Source: Fluoribacter gormanii
GTDB lineage: Bacteria; Pseudomonadota; Gammaproteobacteria; Legionellales; Legionellaceae
Reading direction: 5' to 3'
NCBI RefSeq assembly: GCF_900156395.1
Contig: NZ_FTNL01000016.1
Location: forward strand, 38,669-102,668
Length of the DNA: 64,000 bases
Shown piece by piece: positions 30,897-39,509 of the stretch (position 1 is its first letter; every line of letters begins with the position of its first letter). The notes below the pieces were generated by a model. It saw nothing but the letters and a program-made list of their open reading frames with translations. It had not been told where the DNA came from and did not search any database. The translations under genes were made by a program, and so were the position numbers.

Positions 30897-31580
30897 CTAA
30901 TTTCTCAACCCTCGAATTATACTAACCCCACATCCAACAATCTGGGCTTGTAGTTCGTTGAAACCAACGCGGATATTAGCCCAATCCTCGTTAAGTGCAA
31001 TTAACTCAAACTGCCGTGCCTCTTTAGAAGCAGATAATTGCTTATACTTACGTATAATAACCTCCTGCTCTCCCTCAATCAAAGCTACCACAAAATCACC
31101 AGGTTTAGGGCTTGTATCAGGATCTACGATGAGGACATCATTAATCCGAAACTCCGGTATCATACTTTCATCTTGAATCCGCAATGCGAAAGCATTTTTG
31201 CTAATACTGTCACTGAGAACTGAACTTACAGGAACAAATTCAACTTTGGTATCAACATCCTCTTTAATTTTTTGGATGCAGTTATCAGGAGCAGTTGCTT
31301 GTTTGTAATCCAAGACAGGAATCAATGCACCCATGCCAAGGGATTTAGTCATCTTCCCTTCACGATTATCAGTTAAACACATCAAATATGAAGCAGATAC
31401 TTCCAGCACATCGGCCAATAACTTTATCTCAGTGGGGCCAGGCGTACGGTCCCCTCGTTCATAATTATTAATACGGGAGATTTTCAATTCACCTGTCAAT
31501 TCAGCCAATGCCTTTCTCGTCAGTCCTTTGGCCTTTCGTTCACTCATGATTCTTTGGCCGATTTTCTCTTTGATGTTCAT
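30897..31580 (-). CDS. prpA: Phage-type transcriptional repressor (HTH + S24 LexA-like)
   Basis: A CI-like regulator of about 227 aa. The N-terminal helix-turn-helix is around KGLTRKALAELTGELKISRINNYERGDR. The C-terminal S24/LexA peptidase domain has the Ser box IQDESMIPEF and the Lys box GEQEVIIRKYKQ. This matches the phage repressor protein described in front of lvrA in Legionella ICEs, hence the symbol. ATG 31580 or the ATG two codons upstream (31586) may be used. It is divergent from lvrA with a perfect palindrome between them; the same palindrome core lies upstream of xis. The autocleavage dipeptide is not obvious. Confidence 0.85.
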   Translation of the reverse strand: MNIKEKIGQRIMSERKAKGLTRKALAELTGELKISRINNYERGDRTPGPTEIKLLADVLEVSASYLMCLTDNREGKMTKSLGMGALIPVLDYKQATAPDNCIQKIKEDVDTKVEFVPVSSVLSDSISKNAFALRIQDESMIPEFRINDVLIVDPDTSPKPGDFVVALIEGEQEVIIRKYKQLSASKEARQFELIALNEDWANIRVGFNELQAQIVGCGVSIIRGLRN

Positions 31581-31660
31581 ATCCATTCCACGGTATTTGG
31601 CAAATAAATTAATTCATTTACCCATTGACTATTGCTCATTATGTGTTATTTTGAGATCCA

Positions 31661-31685
31661 TTAATTACTCGTTTCGAGTAATTAA
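31661..31685. promoter_or_regulatory. Palindromic operator between repressor and lvrA
   Basis: A perfect 11-bp inverted repeat around a TTT spacer, with the core TACTCGTTTCGAGTA identical to the element upstream of xis at 12199-12219. It is 81 bp from the repressor start and 96 bp from lvrA, placed to control both divergent promoters. Confidence 0.7.
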
Positions 31686-31781
31686 GCTCATTAAGAGCCA
31701 TTTTTAGCCTTTTATTCTCAAAATGGTATCACATGTTTCATTGGTCGCTAAGACTTTAAGTTAAGGAATAACGGATTATTT

Positions 31782-32666
31782 ATGTACTTTACAGTGAATG
31801 ATCAGGAATTGGGTGCGCTCTGTGGCCTTTCATATATCCAACAAATTACTTACTTAAGAGGAATTCGACCTTACATGGATCGCAATACACTCATAGTAGG
31901 AATTAAGCGACGAATTAGTTACCAATCGTTAGCAGAGGTACTTTATATTGAACCCCATCAAGGGATTAAAGAATCAGGGAGTCCTAGCCGTCAGCAAATT
32001 CGCCGAGCCATTAAAGGGCTTGAGCGGTCAGGGCTTATTGCTATTCAGTCTTTCGATAAACATCTTATTTTAAAATGCCTTTTAGCGGATATCCGTTATT
32101 GTGTCCAAAATAAACCCGACACAAACCCGACACAGCAAGTAGACACAAAGCCGCACACAAAATCTCTTGTTTATACAGGAAATTCTGGAGATACAGAGGT
32201 AAAAGCCGACACAGATAAAATCATAAAAGCCGACACACCTCTAATAATAGAAAATAATTATATTTATTTATTACAACGCTTCGACCACTTCTGGCGTATG
32301 TACCCTGAGAAAAAGTCACGTGAGCGTGCCTTTGAAATATTTAAACAAATCAATCCCGATGAGCCTTTACTCCAAAGCATGTTGCAATCTCTTGATCAGC
32401 AAATCAAAGCCCGTACAGAAAAAGAAGCGCATGGAGAATGGGTTCCGGCATGGAAGTTTCCAGCCAACTGGTTATCTCAAAGATGTTGGGAAGATGAAGT
32501 CAAAATTGAATTAACGCAGGAGAAAAGGAATGAGAAGTGCGGCCCAAATACTAAGGACAGAGCCATTGATCCATTCTGGAATCCAGAAACAGGAGACGCG
32601 GCAATCACCAGTGAAGACGAATACCAGCAATCAAATGTCGTCAACCTGCAATGCTACCGAAAGTAG
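31782..32666 (+). CDS. lvrA: LvrA-type ICE regulatory protein
   Basis: A 294-aa protein found at the head of Legionella conjugation modules. The N-terminal half contains a winged-helix segment (SPSRQQIRRAIKGLERSGLIAI) preceded by SYQSLAEVLYI, so it is probably DNA binding. A Thr/Lys/Asp-rich linker (residues ~115-155) leads to FDHFWRMYPEKKSRERAFEIFKQI, a motif also seen in phage replication and regulatory proteins. It begins the operon lvrA-lvrB-lvrC-trb. The symbol rests on its position before a CsrA-like gene and on recollection of the family. Confidence 0.8.
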   Translation: MYFTVNDQELGALCGLSYIQQITYLRGIRPYMDRNTLIVGIKRRISYQSLAEVLYIEPHQGIKESGSPSRQQIRRAIKGLERSGLIAIQSFDKHLILKCLLADIRYCVQNKPDTNPTQQVDTKPHTKSLVYTGNSGDTEVKADTDKIIKADTPLIIENNYIYLLQRFDHFWRMYPEKKSRERAFEIFKQINPDEPLLQSMLQSLDQQIKARTEKEAHGEWVPAWKFPANWLSQRCWEDEVKIELTQEKRNEKCGPNTKDRAIDPFWNPETGDAAITSEDEYQQSNVVNLQCYRK

Positions 32667-32997
32667 AAAAAAGTGTATTGAGAATCTTTTTACGCGCTTC
32701 GCGGTCTTCTACGGACATTTATGGCGCAGTCAGTTTAAAAGTGATGGTTTCTTGGAGTTTGCCAAGAAGGAGTGGCTCGAAGGTTTAAGTCAATTCAGTG
32801 ATGAGATTTTGAATCAGGTCATTATTGATTGTCGCGATCATTGCGAAATGCCTCCTACCCTGCCGCAAATGATTGGTTTTTGTCGTGATATTAAAAAGCG
32901 AAATGCTTTTTATGTCGCACTCGAAAAATATCAACCAGCCAGTAAAGAAGTGGTTGAAGAGAATATCAGGCAGTGCAAAGCCTTTTTATTTAAATAG
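32530..32997 (+). CDS. lvrB: LvrB-type protein
   Basis: A 155-aa protein lying in the lvrB position. Its reading frame overlaps the end of lvrA by 137 nt. The start at ATG 32530 is supported by a strong AGGAG (32518-32522); an ATG at 32635 is possible if the overlap is not real. The body CIENLFTRFAVFYGHLWRSQF and MPPTLPQMIGFCRDI is helical and resembles replication or loader-associated proteins of phages, but no catalytic motif is seen. Function is unknown; in Legionella it is cotranscribed with lvrA and lvrC. Confidence 0.75.
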   Translation: MRSAAQILRTEPLIHSGIQKQETRQSPVKTNTSNQMSSTCNATESRKKCIENLFTRFAVFYGHLWRSQFKSDGFLEFAKKEWLEGLSQFSDEILNQVIIDCRDHCEMPPTLPQMIGFCRDIKKRNAFYVALEKYQPASKEVVEENIRQCKAFLFK

Positions 32998-33013
32998 CAG
33001 AAGGAAAAACGAT

Positions 33014-33274
33014 ATGTTGGTTTTAACAAGAAAAATTGGCGAATCCGTTGTTATAAGTGAGGACATTTACTGCACTGTTGTGGGTTATCGTGACGGTGAA
33101 GTTCGCCTTGGGTTTGATGCCCCTCAATCGATTCCAATTCACCGTGATGAAATTCAAAGACGCATTTATCGGGAACGCCAGAAAGATCAATCGTTCAATG
33201 ACTCTCCTCCCCATAAAAAAAGCATTGTTGACCGCTTAATTAGCAAATTCAAGCACGAGTTGAAATCTGCTTAA
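33014..33274 (+). CDS. lvrC: CsrA-family RNA-binding regulator of the ICE (LvrC/CsrT)
   Basis: An 86-aa CsrA paralogue. The N-terminus MLVLTRKIGESVVI and the central VRLGFDAP, PIHRDEIQRRI segments are the CsrA signature; residues after ~60 form a longer, variable basic tail. ICE-borne CsrA paralogues (LvrC, CsrT) in Legionella are reported to control the conjugative element and host traits post-transcriptionally. Start ATG 33014 follows AAGGA. It lies 30 bp before trbB, so it is in position to regulate the same transcript. Confidence 0.9.
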   Translation: MLVLTRKIGESVVISEDIYCTVVGYRDGEVRLGFDAPQSIPIHRDEIQRRIYRERQKDQSFNDSPPHKKSIVDRLISKFKHELKSA

Positions 33275-33304
33275 AAAGCATCAAGTAATTGAGGATTATA
33301 CCGT

Positions 33305-34270
33305 ATGAAAGCACAAGAAGAACAAGCGATAACGGTTAAAGACCGCGCCCGTGAAAAGCTAAGACGTGACTTGGGCGGCATGATTGAACAAGCTTTAAGG
33401 GATCCTAAAACCGTTGAAATCATGCTCAATGCGGATGGAAAGCTTTGGCAAGAACGGCTTGGTGAAGCCATGCGTTATATAGGGAATATCAATGAAGGTC
33501 GTGCTGAATCCATCATCAAAACTATTGCCGGTTTTCATGGAAAAGAAGTAACCCGCATGAAGCCTTTGTTGGAGGGAGAATTGCCTCTGGATGGATCACG
33601 TTTTGCTGGACAACTGCCTCCAGTTGTTTCAAGTCCAACCTTTGCCATCCGCAAAAAAGCTTTATCGGTTTTTACACTCAATGACTATGTTCAATCGGGA
33701 ATTATGACCGAAGCACAGTGCGAGGTTATTAAACAAACCGTTTCTTCACACCGAAACATTTTAGTCATTGGTGGCACAGGTTCTGGCAAAACCACATTGG
33801 TGAACGCCATTATCAATGAAATGGTTATTCATGCACCTGAAGAACGGATTTTTATCATTGAAGATACAGGAGAAATCCAATGTGCGGCTAAAAATTGTGT
33901 TCAATACCACACAACACTTGATGTCAGTATGACCCAGCTTTTGAAAACAACTCTTAGGATGAGACCTGATCGAATCATTGTTGGTGAGGTTCGCGGTAGC
34001 GAGGCACTTGACTTGCTTGATGCCTGGAACACCGGACATGAGGGAGGAACAGCCACATTGCATGCCAATAACTGTCTTGCAGGACTTCATCGGTTGAAAT
34101 CACTCATCACCAGAAATCCGGCTGCACCTTCTGAAATCGAACCTTTAATTGGCGAGGCTGTCCATTGTGTCGTACACATCTCAAGAACCCCGCAGGGACG
34201 ACAAATTCAAGAAATCATCAAAGTTCATGGTTATGAAAACGGTCATTACATCATCGAAAAACTTATTTAG
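33305..34270 (+). CDS. trbB: TrbB, VirB11-like conjugation ATPase
   Basis: Cytoplasmic hexameric traffic ATPase that powers pilus assembly and substrate transfer of the type IV secretion system. The 321-aa protein has Walker [10 protein letters not shown], the Asp box IIEDTGEI, Walker [13 protein letters not shown] and the His box [10 protein letters not shown]. It is first in a gene order identical to RP4 Tra2 (trbB to trbL), which supports the Trb name over VirB11. Confidence 0.93.
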   Translation: MKAQEEQAITVKDRAREKLRRDLGGMIEQALRDPKTVEIMLNADGKLWQERLGEAMRYIGNINEGRAESIIKTIAGFHGKEVTRMKPLLEGELPLDGSRFAGQLPPVVSSPTFAIRKKALSVFTLNDYVQSGIMTEAQCEVIKQTVSSHRNILVIGGTGSGKTTLVNAIINEMVIHAPEERIFIIEDTGEIQCAAKNCVQYHTTLDVSMTQLLKTTLRMRPDRIIVGEVRGSEALDLLDAWNTGHEGGTATLHANNCLAGLHRLKSLITRNPAAPSEIEPLIGEAVHCVVHISRTPQGRQIQEIIKVHGYENGHYIIEKLI

Positions 34271-34280
34271 GAGAAAATGA

Positions 34281-34658
34281 ATGAATCAAACAACTCTGTT
34301 TAATCAAAAGAATTACTGGATAATGGGATTAATCGTTTTACTTTTGTTGTTAATCACCCATCCTGCTGCTGCATCTTCTGCAGGCGGAGGACTTCCCTTC
34401 GACTCATGGCTGACTAAAATTCAAAAATCCATTACAGGCCCTTTTGCCTTTAGTGCTGCCATCATCGGATTAGTTGCAGCAGGTGCGACGCTTATTTTTG
34501 GCGGTGAATTAAATGGATTTATGCGATCTCTTGTCTTTTTTGTATTGGTGCTCTCATTTCTGGTAGCAGCTCAAAATACCATGACGGCAATTACTGGCAA
34601 AGGCGCTGAAATTTCTAAACCATCTGTTGGGATCGTTGCAACGGAGTCTCATCCATGA
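34281..34658 (+). CDS. trbC: TrbC, major conjugative pilin precursor
   Basis: A 125-aa VirB2-like prepilin. A signal peptide ends at AAA (29-31), leaving mature LPFDSWLTKIQKSITGP and two membrane helices separated by IFGGELNGF, almost the RP4 TrbC pattern. Near the C-terminus GAEIS (108-112) corresponds to the RP4 site where TraF removes the tail and joins the ends. A TraF protein is encoded in the same operon, so a ~77-residue cyclic pilin is predicted. Confidence 0.92.
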   Translation: MNQTTLFNQKNYWIMGLIVLLLLLITHPAAASSAGGGLPFDSWLTKIQKSITGPFAFSAAIIGLVAAGATLIFGGELNGFMRSLVFFVLVLSFLVAAQNTMTAITGKGAEISKPSVGIVATESHP

Positions 34659-34954
34659 GTCTTCGTACCATCCCCATACGCCGATGTGGAAACCGCCCAA
34701 GTTTGTTTATGGGCGGAGACCGTGAGCTAGTCATGTTCTCAGGGCTTTTGTCAGCAATCCTAATATTTGCAGCTCAAGACTGGCTGGCAGCCTTTGCAGG
34801 TTGTGTCATGTGGTTTCTATCCCTGAAAGGGCTTCGTTTAATGGCAAAATCCGATCCTTATATGAGGGCTATATATCTAAGGCAAAGACGTTACCAAGCC
34901 TATTATTCCGCCCGTTCAACTCCTTTCAGAGTAAATAAAAGAGGTTATCTATGA
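34655..34954 (+). CDS. trbD: TrbD, VirB3-like inner membrane protein
   Basis: A 99-aa protein with two close hydrophobic segments (residues ~22-60), the normal VirB3/TrbD topology. It starts at an ATG that overlaps the trbC stop (ATGA) and its stop overlaps the trbE start. It begins LRTIPIRRCGNRP, like RP4 TrbD. It links the VirB4-type ATPase to the inner membrane complex. Confidence 0.9.
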   Translation: MSLRTIPIRRCGNRPSLFMGGDRELVMFSGLLSAILIFAAQDWLAAFAGCVMWFLSLKGLRLMAKSDPYMRAIYLRQRRYQAYYSARSTPFRVNKRGYL

Positions 34955-37488
34955 TTGCATTAACCACTTTTTTAATTAGCACCACAGGACTTTTATTTTT
35001 GAGCTGCCTCTTTTGGGAAATTCGCCTGAAAAGCCGTAAATACCATTTAAAAAAGCATCGCCATAATTCAGGAGGTACTGCTGATTTACTCAATTATGCC
35101 TCAGTGGTTGATGATGGCGTGATTGTCGGTAAAAACGGGGCCTTTATGGCAGCCTGGCTATACCAGGGTGAAGACAATGCCAATACCACGGATGAGGCTC
35201 GTGAGATGGTCTCGTTTCGAATCAATCAGGCAATGTCTACTATGGGCAATGGCTGGATGGTTCATGTAGACGCTATAAGACGAGCGGCTCCAGGTTATAG
35301 TGAACGCGCTCATTCTCATTTTCCAGACGCAATTTCTTTAGCGGTTGATGAGGAAAGAAGGCAATTATTTGAACGCATGGAAACCCTATATGAAGGGTAT
35401 TTTGTGATTACCTTGACCTGGTATCCGCCGGTGATTGCCCAAAAGCGTTTTGTGGAATTGATGTTTGATGACGAAGGATTGAATCTCAGCCAAAAGGCAA
35501 AGACGCATCAACTGATAGAGGAATTCAAACAAGCCTGCAGAAACTTTGAGTCACGACTAAGTTCAGCCCTTAACCTCGAACGACTGAACGCTGAACAACA
35601 TCGTGATGAATATAATAATACCCTGCTTCAGGATAACTTCTTAAGGCATCTTCAGTATTGTGTCACAGGACTTAACCATCCGGTCAATCTTCCTAAAAAC
35701 CCGATTTACCTTGATGGGTTAATTGGTGGTCAGGAATTAACACCGGGGATTACTCCTAAAATTGGCCGGAAATTCATTCAGTGTGTGGCGATTGAAGGTT
35801 TTCCAATGGAGTCTTACCCTGGCATTCTAACCGCCCTAACTCAATTGCCGGTTGAATATCGTTGGAGTTCTCGTTTTATTTTTATGGATTCACATGAAGC
35901 GGTGGCGCATTTCACCAAATACCGTAAAAAGTGGAAACAAAAAGTCAGAGGTTTTTTCGACCAGGTGTTTAACACAAATTCAGGTGTGATTGATGAAGAC
36001 GCGCTCAATATGGTGAATGACGCACAATCAGCCATTGCAGAAACCAACTCAGGCATGGTGGGTCAAGGCTATTACACCTCAGTTGTCATTTTGATGAATG
36101 AAGACCGTGATTTAGTCGAAAAAACAGCCCTTTTGATCGAAAAGAACATCAATGCCTTGGGATTTTCGGCAAGAACAGAAACCATTAATACCATGGATGC
36201 CTTTATGGGCAGTCTTCCAGGACATGGTGTTGAAAATATAAGACGGCCTTTAATCAACACCATGAATTTGGCTGACTTGATACCGACCTCCAGCATTTGG
36301 ACCGGCGAAAACAAATCCCCTTGCCCACTGTTTCCACCACTATCCCCTCCATTAATGCATTGTGTCACCACGGGGAACACACCCTTTCGGCTGAATCTTC
36401 ATGTCAGAGACTTAGGACACGGTATTATGTTTGGTCCTACACGCTCCGGGAAATCGACTCACTTAGGTTTAATTGCACTATCCTGGCGCCGCTACAAAGA
36501 TGCACGCATTTATTCATTTGATAAAGGGATGTCCATGTATCCCACGTGTAAGGCCAGTGGCGGAGAGCATTACACTATTGCGGATAAAAACTCGCTCCTC
36601 TCATTTGCACCATTACAGTTTTTATCAACCAAAGCAGACAGAGCTTGGGCTATGGAGTGGATTGATACGATTCTTGCCTTAAACGGGTTAAATACCACGT
36701 CTGCCCAACGCAATGAAATTGGCCACGCCATTATGAGCATGCATCAGAGTGGCTCGAAAACCTTATCTGATTTGGTCATGACCATTCAAGATGAACCCAT
36801 CCGTGAAACTCTGAAGCAGTACACGATCGATGGATTGATGGGCCATTTATTGGATGCCGAAACCGATGGTCTAGGACTGTCCTCATTTATGACCTTTGAA
36901 ATTGAGCATCTTATGGGGTTGGGTGAGAAATTTGCTTTGCCTGTATTGCTGTATCTGTTTCGGCGCATTGAAACATCACTGGATGGCAGGCCAACCCTGA
37001 TTTTACTCGATGAAGCATGGCTGATGTTGGCACACCCGGTATTTAAAAACAAAATTGCCGAATGGCTTGATTCCATGGCCAAGAAAAATTGCGTGGTATT
37101 CATGGCAACGCAACATTTATCGCATGCCGCGAATTCTGGAATTTTAGACATCATTGTTGAATCAACCGCCACAAAAATCTTTTTACCTAATCTGTATGCA
37201 CGAGATCCTGAAACACGCCTGATCTATGAACGTATGGGATTAAACCCTCGTCAGATTGACATCATTGCATCAGCTCAACCTAAGCGTGATTACTACTACG
37301 TCAGTGAAAAAGGACAACGCCTTTACCAATTGGCTTTAGGTCCAATGGCTTTGGCATTTGTGGGTGCCACAGATCCTGACTCCATCGAGCGAATGAAACA
37401 GCTTGAACTGAAACATGGCGCAGAGTGGGTCTCGTATTGGCTTTTAGAAAAAGGAATCACGATGAATCGATTTGGAGAAGCAGCATGA
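34951..37488 (+). CDS. trbE: TrbE, VirB4-like conjugation ATPase
   Basis: A large inner-membrane-associated ATPase of 845 aa that energises T4SS assembly. An N-terminal membrane helix is followed by the CagE/TrbE domain and a C-terminal motor domain with Walker A GPTRSGKST near residue 495 and Walker B LILLDEAWLML near 690. It overlaps both trbD and trbF by 4 nt. Length and motifs are normal for TrbE. Confidence 0.94.
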   Translation: MIALTTFLISTTGLLFLSCLFWEIRLKSRKYHLKKHRHNSGGTADLLNYASVVDDGVIVGKNGAFMAAWLYQGEDNANTTDEAREMVSFRINQAMSTMGNGWMVHVDAIRRAAPGYSERAHSHFPDAISLAVDEERRQLFERMETLYEGYFVITLTWYPPVIAQKRFVELMFDDEGLNLSQKAKTHQLIEEFKQACRNFESRLSSALNLERLNAEQHRDEYNNTLLQDNFLRHLQYCVTGLNHPVNLPKNPIYLDGLIGGQELTPGITPKIGRKFIQCVAIEGFPMESYPGILTALTQLPVEYRWSSRFIFMDSHEAVAHFTKYRKKWKQKVRGFFDQVFNTNSGVIDEDALNMVNDAQSAIAETNSGMVGQGYYTSVVILMNEDRDLVEKTALLIEKNINALGFSARTETINTMDAFMGSLPGHGVENIRRPLINTMNLADLIPTSSIWTGENKSPCPLFPPLSPPLMHCVTTGNTPFRLNLHVRDLGHGIMFGPTRSGKSTHLGLIALSWRRYKDARIYSFDKGMSMYPTCKASGGEHYTIADKNSLLSFAPLQFLSTKADRAWAMEWIDTILALNGLNTTSAQRNEIGHAIMSMHQSGSKTLSDLVMTIQDEPIRETLKQYTIDGLMGHLLDAETDGLGLSSFMTFEIEHLMGLGEKFALPVLLYLFRRIETSLDGRPTLILLDEAWLMLAHPVFKNKIAEWLDSMAKKNCVVFMATQHLSHAANSGILDIIVESTATKIFLPNLYARDPETRLIYERMGLNPRQIDIIASAQPKRDYYYVSEKGQRLYQLALGPMALAFVGATDPDSIERMKQLELKHGAEWVSYWLLEKGITMNRFGEAA

Positions 37489-38219
37489 ACCAATTAAAAC
37501 AAAAGCTAAGTCTTAAAAAGAAAAAAAACGACTTAACTGATAATCCTTATCTCAATGCCAAAAGATCCTGGAATTTCCACACGGCAGGTCTTATGAAATC
37601 ATTGCAAATATGGCAATTAGTCAGTTTGGGTAGTCTTTTAATCACTTTGGCTGCTATTGGCGGACTCATAACAATTGGAAGTCAGTCCAAATTTATCCCC
37701 TTGGTATTTCAGCAGGATGCCAGCGGCAATACGCTATCAGTCACTCGCGCAGATCGTGTCGGTGATGTAAGTATCGATGATTACCGAGCAGCTGCAGCCC
37801 ATTTCATTGAAAACATCCGAATGGTCAGTGTGGATGTCGCACTGCAGAAAAAGGCTGTATTTCAAGTTTATTCCTATTTGAACCAAAACGATGCGGCATT
37901 GACCAAAGTTCAGGAATTTTACAGTGACAAACAACACTCCAATCCATTTGACCGAGCAGCGCATGAAATCGTCAGCATTGAAATACGCTCTGTCCTGCAA
38001 GAGTCTGAGGACACCTGGCAGGTTGATTGGGTCGAGACAGTAAGAAATCGTGACGGAACGCTTAAAGAAAAGCCCGCCCAGATGAAAGCACTTTTGACCA
38101 TGTATCAGGATGGTGAGCTCAATGATGCATCTAATGAATCGATTTTAAAGAACCCTCATCTGATTTATGTCCGCGATTTCAATTGGTCTTATGACTTAAA
38201 GAATGGAGAAAATGCATGA
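37485..38219 (+). CDS. trbF: TrbF, VirB8-like inner membrane assembly protein
   Basis: A 244-aa bitopic protein: a short basic cytoplasmic N-terminus, one membrane helix (residues ~40-62, SLLITLAAIGGLITIG), and a periplasmic VirB8 fold. The start is the ATG overlapping the trbE stop (ATGA), not the in-frame codon 60 bp upstream. It nucleates the inner membrane ring of the T4SS. Adjacent genes are TrbE and TrbG as in RP4. Confidence 0.9.
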   Translation: MNQLKQKLSLKKKKNDLTDNPYLNAKRSWNFHTAGLMKSLQIWQLVSLGSLLITLAAIGGLITIGSQSKFIPLVFQQDASGNTLSVTRADRVGDVSIDDYRAAAAHFIENIRMVSVDVALQKKAVFQVYSYLNQNDAALTKVQEFYSDKQHSNPFDRAAHEIVSIEIRSVLQESEDTWQVDWVETVRNRDGTLKEKPAQMKALLTMYQDGELNDASNESILKNPHLIYVRDFNWSYDLKNGENA

Positions 38220-39091
38220 AAAAAATAATTCTTACCTTCAGTTTAGTACTCCCTTTGACAAGCTTTGCTGTGGACAACACAGAGCTTGCTAATTTTTATT
38301 TTTCCAAAACCATTCCGGCACTCACGAATCAGGAAAAGCAGGCTTTAAGCATTGCAGAAGAATGGCAGAAGGGTGACAAAACCAGCAAGCCATTCCACTC
38401 TTCTGATGGCTCGGTAAGTTTTGTCTATGGTTCAGGCCAAATCAGAGTGGTATGTGCGCCATTACAGGTTTGCGACATTGCATTACAGCAAGGTGAACAG
38501 CTTAACGATATGAATGTCGGTGATCCACGTTTTTTGGTTGAACCTTCGATTACAGGTTCAGGCATGGATCAACAAATCCACCTGTTAATAAAACCCAAAG
38601 ATGTTGGGCTAGATACTTCTCTAGTCGTTACTACAGACAGAAGAACCTATCATTTTAGATTGAAGTCCGATCAAAACGATTTTATGCCCTATGTCTCTTT
38701 TACTTATCCAGATGATGCGAAAGCAAAATGGCGTTTGATTCAGCACATGCAAGCACAACAGCGAAAAGCTAATACATTCACCGAAACCAACGAATATTTA
38801 GGCGACCTTCATTTCAATTACAGGATACAAGGCAATTCCCGATTTAAACCGGTTCGGGTTTATAACAATGGTGTGAAAACCATTATTGAAATGCCTGGAG
38901 GCATGTCTGAACGCGAAGCCCCGGCACTACTGGTCTTAAGAAATGGTGGTTTGTTTAAAAAACCAGAATCGGTGATGGTCAATTATCGTCTGCAAGGCTG
39001 CCGATATATCGTCGATACTGTATTCGACAAGGCAATATTGATTATCGGCAGTGGCTCTTCTCAAGAAAAAATTACCATTACGAGGTGCTAG
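38216..39091 (+). CDS. trbG: TrbG, VirB9-like core complex protein
   Basis: A 291-aa periplasmic protein with a cleavable signal peptide (MKKIILTFSLVLPLTSFA). The body has the VirB9/CagX pattern FVYGSGQIRVVCAPLQVCDIAL near the start and FKPVRVYNNGVKTIIEMP followed by VNYRLQG near the C-terminus. With TrbI and the TrbH lipoprotein it forms the outer-membrane core. It starts in the trbF stop (ATGA). Confidence 0.92.
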   Translation: MKKIILTFSLVLPLTSFAVDNTELANFYFSKTIPALTNQEKQALSIAEEWQKGDKTSKPFHSSDGSVSFVYGSGQIRVVCAPLQVCDIALQQGEQLNDMNVGDPRFLVEPSITGSGMDQQIHLLIKPKDVGLDTSLVVTTDRRTYHFRLKSDQNDFMPYVSFTYPDDAKAKWRLIQHMQAQQRKANTFTETNEYLGDLHFNYRIQGNSRFKPVRVYNNGVKTIIEMPGGMSEREAPALLVLRNGGLFKKPESVMVNYRLQGCRYIVDTVFDKAILIIGSGSSQEKITITRC

Positions 39092-39093
39092 AA

Positions 39094-39504
39094 ATGAGGA
39101 AATTAAGTGTTTTATTGTTGGTAATTGTTTTGTCGAGCTGCGCAAGCATGCAGTATGGAAATTTTACAGTTGCCTCTCAGAGCAAAGATATTTATTTGGC
39201 TAAAGATGCTGCGTCACAACTCACACATATTTATCCGCCGGCTCAAAATACATTTTATATCAGTCAAAAAGTCAGTGATGGCTTTGGCATTAATTTGATT
39301 CATGAAATGCGAAACAAAGGCTACGGAGTGATTGAAAGTGTCCAACCAAGACAAAAAGCAAATTTGTTTTATGTGGTAGATGAGATTCGAAAAGGCGCTC
39401 TTTATCGAGTCAGCCTATATGTCGGCTCGCAAACCTTAAGCAGAGTCTATGTCAAAACTAAAGAACAAATCGCTCCAGCCAGCCCATGGTCACACAAGGA
39501 GTAA
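39094..39504 (+). CDS. trbH: TrbH, outer membrane lipoprotein (VirB7 analogue)
   Basis: A 136-aa lipoprotein: signal peptide with lipobox LSSC at residues ~13-16, then a soluble domain. I start it at ATG 39094 behind GAGGTG; a GTG three codons upstream is in frame. The position between TrbG and TrbI and the family length fit RP4 TrbH, which anchors the core complex in the outer membrane. Confidence 0.85.
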   Translation: MRKLSVLLLVIVLSSCASMQYGNFTVASQSKDIYLAKDAASQLTHIYPPAQNTFYISQKVSDGFGINLIHEMRNKGYGVIESVQPRQKANLFYVVDEIRKGALYRVSLYVGSQTLSRVYVKTKEQIAPASPWSHKE

Positions 39505-39509
39505 TACTG

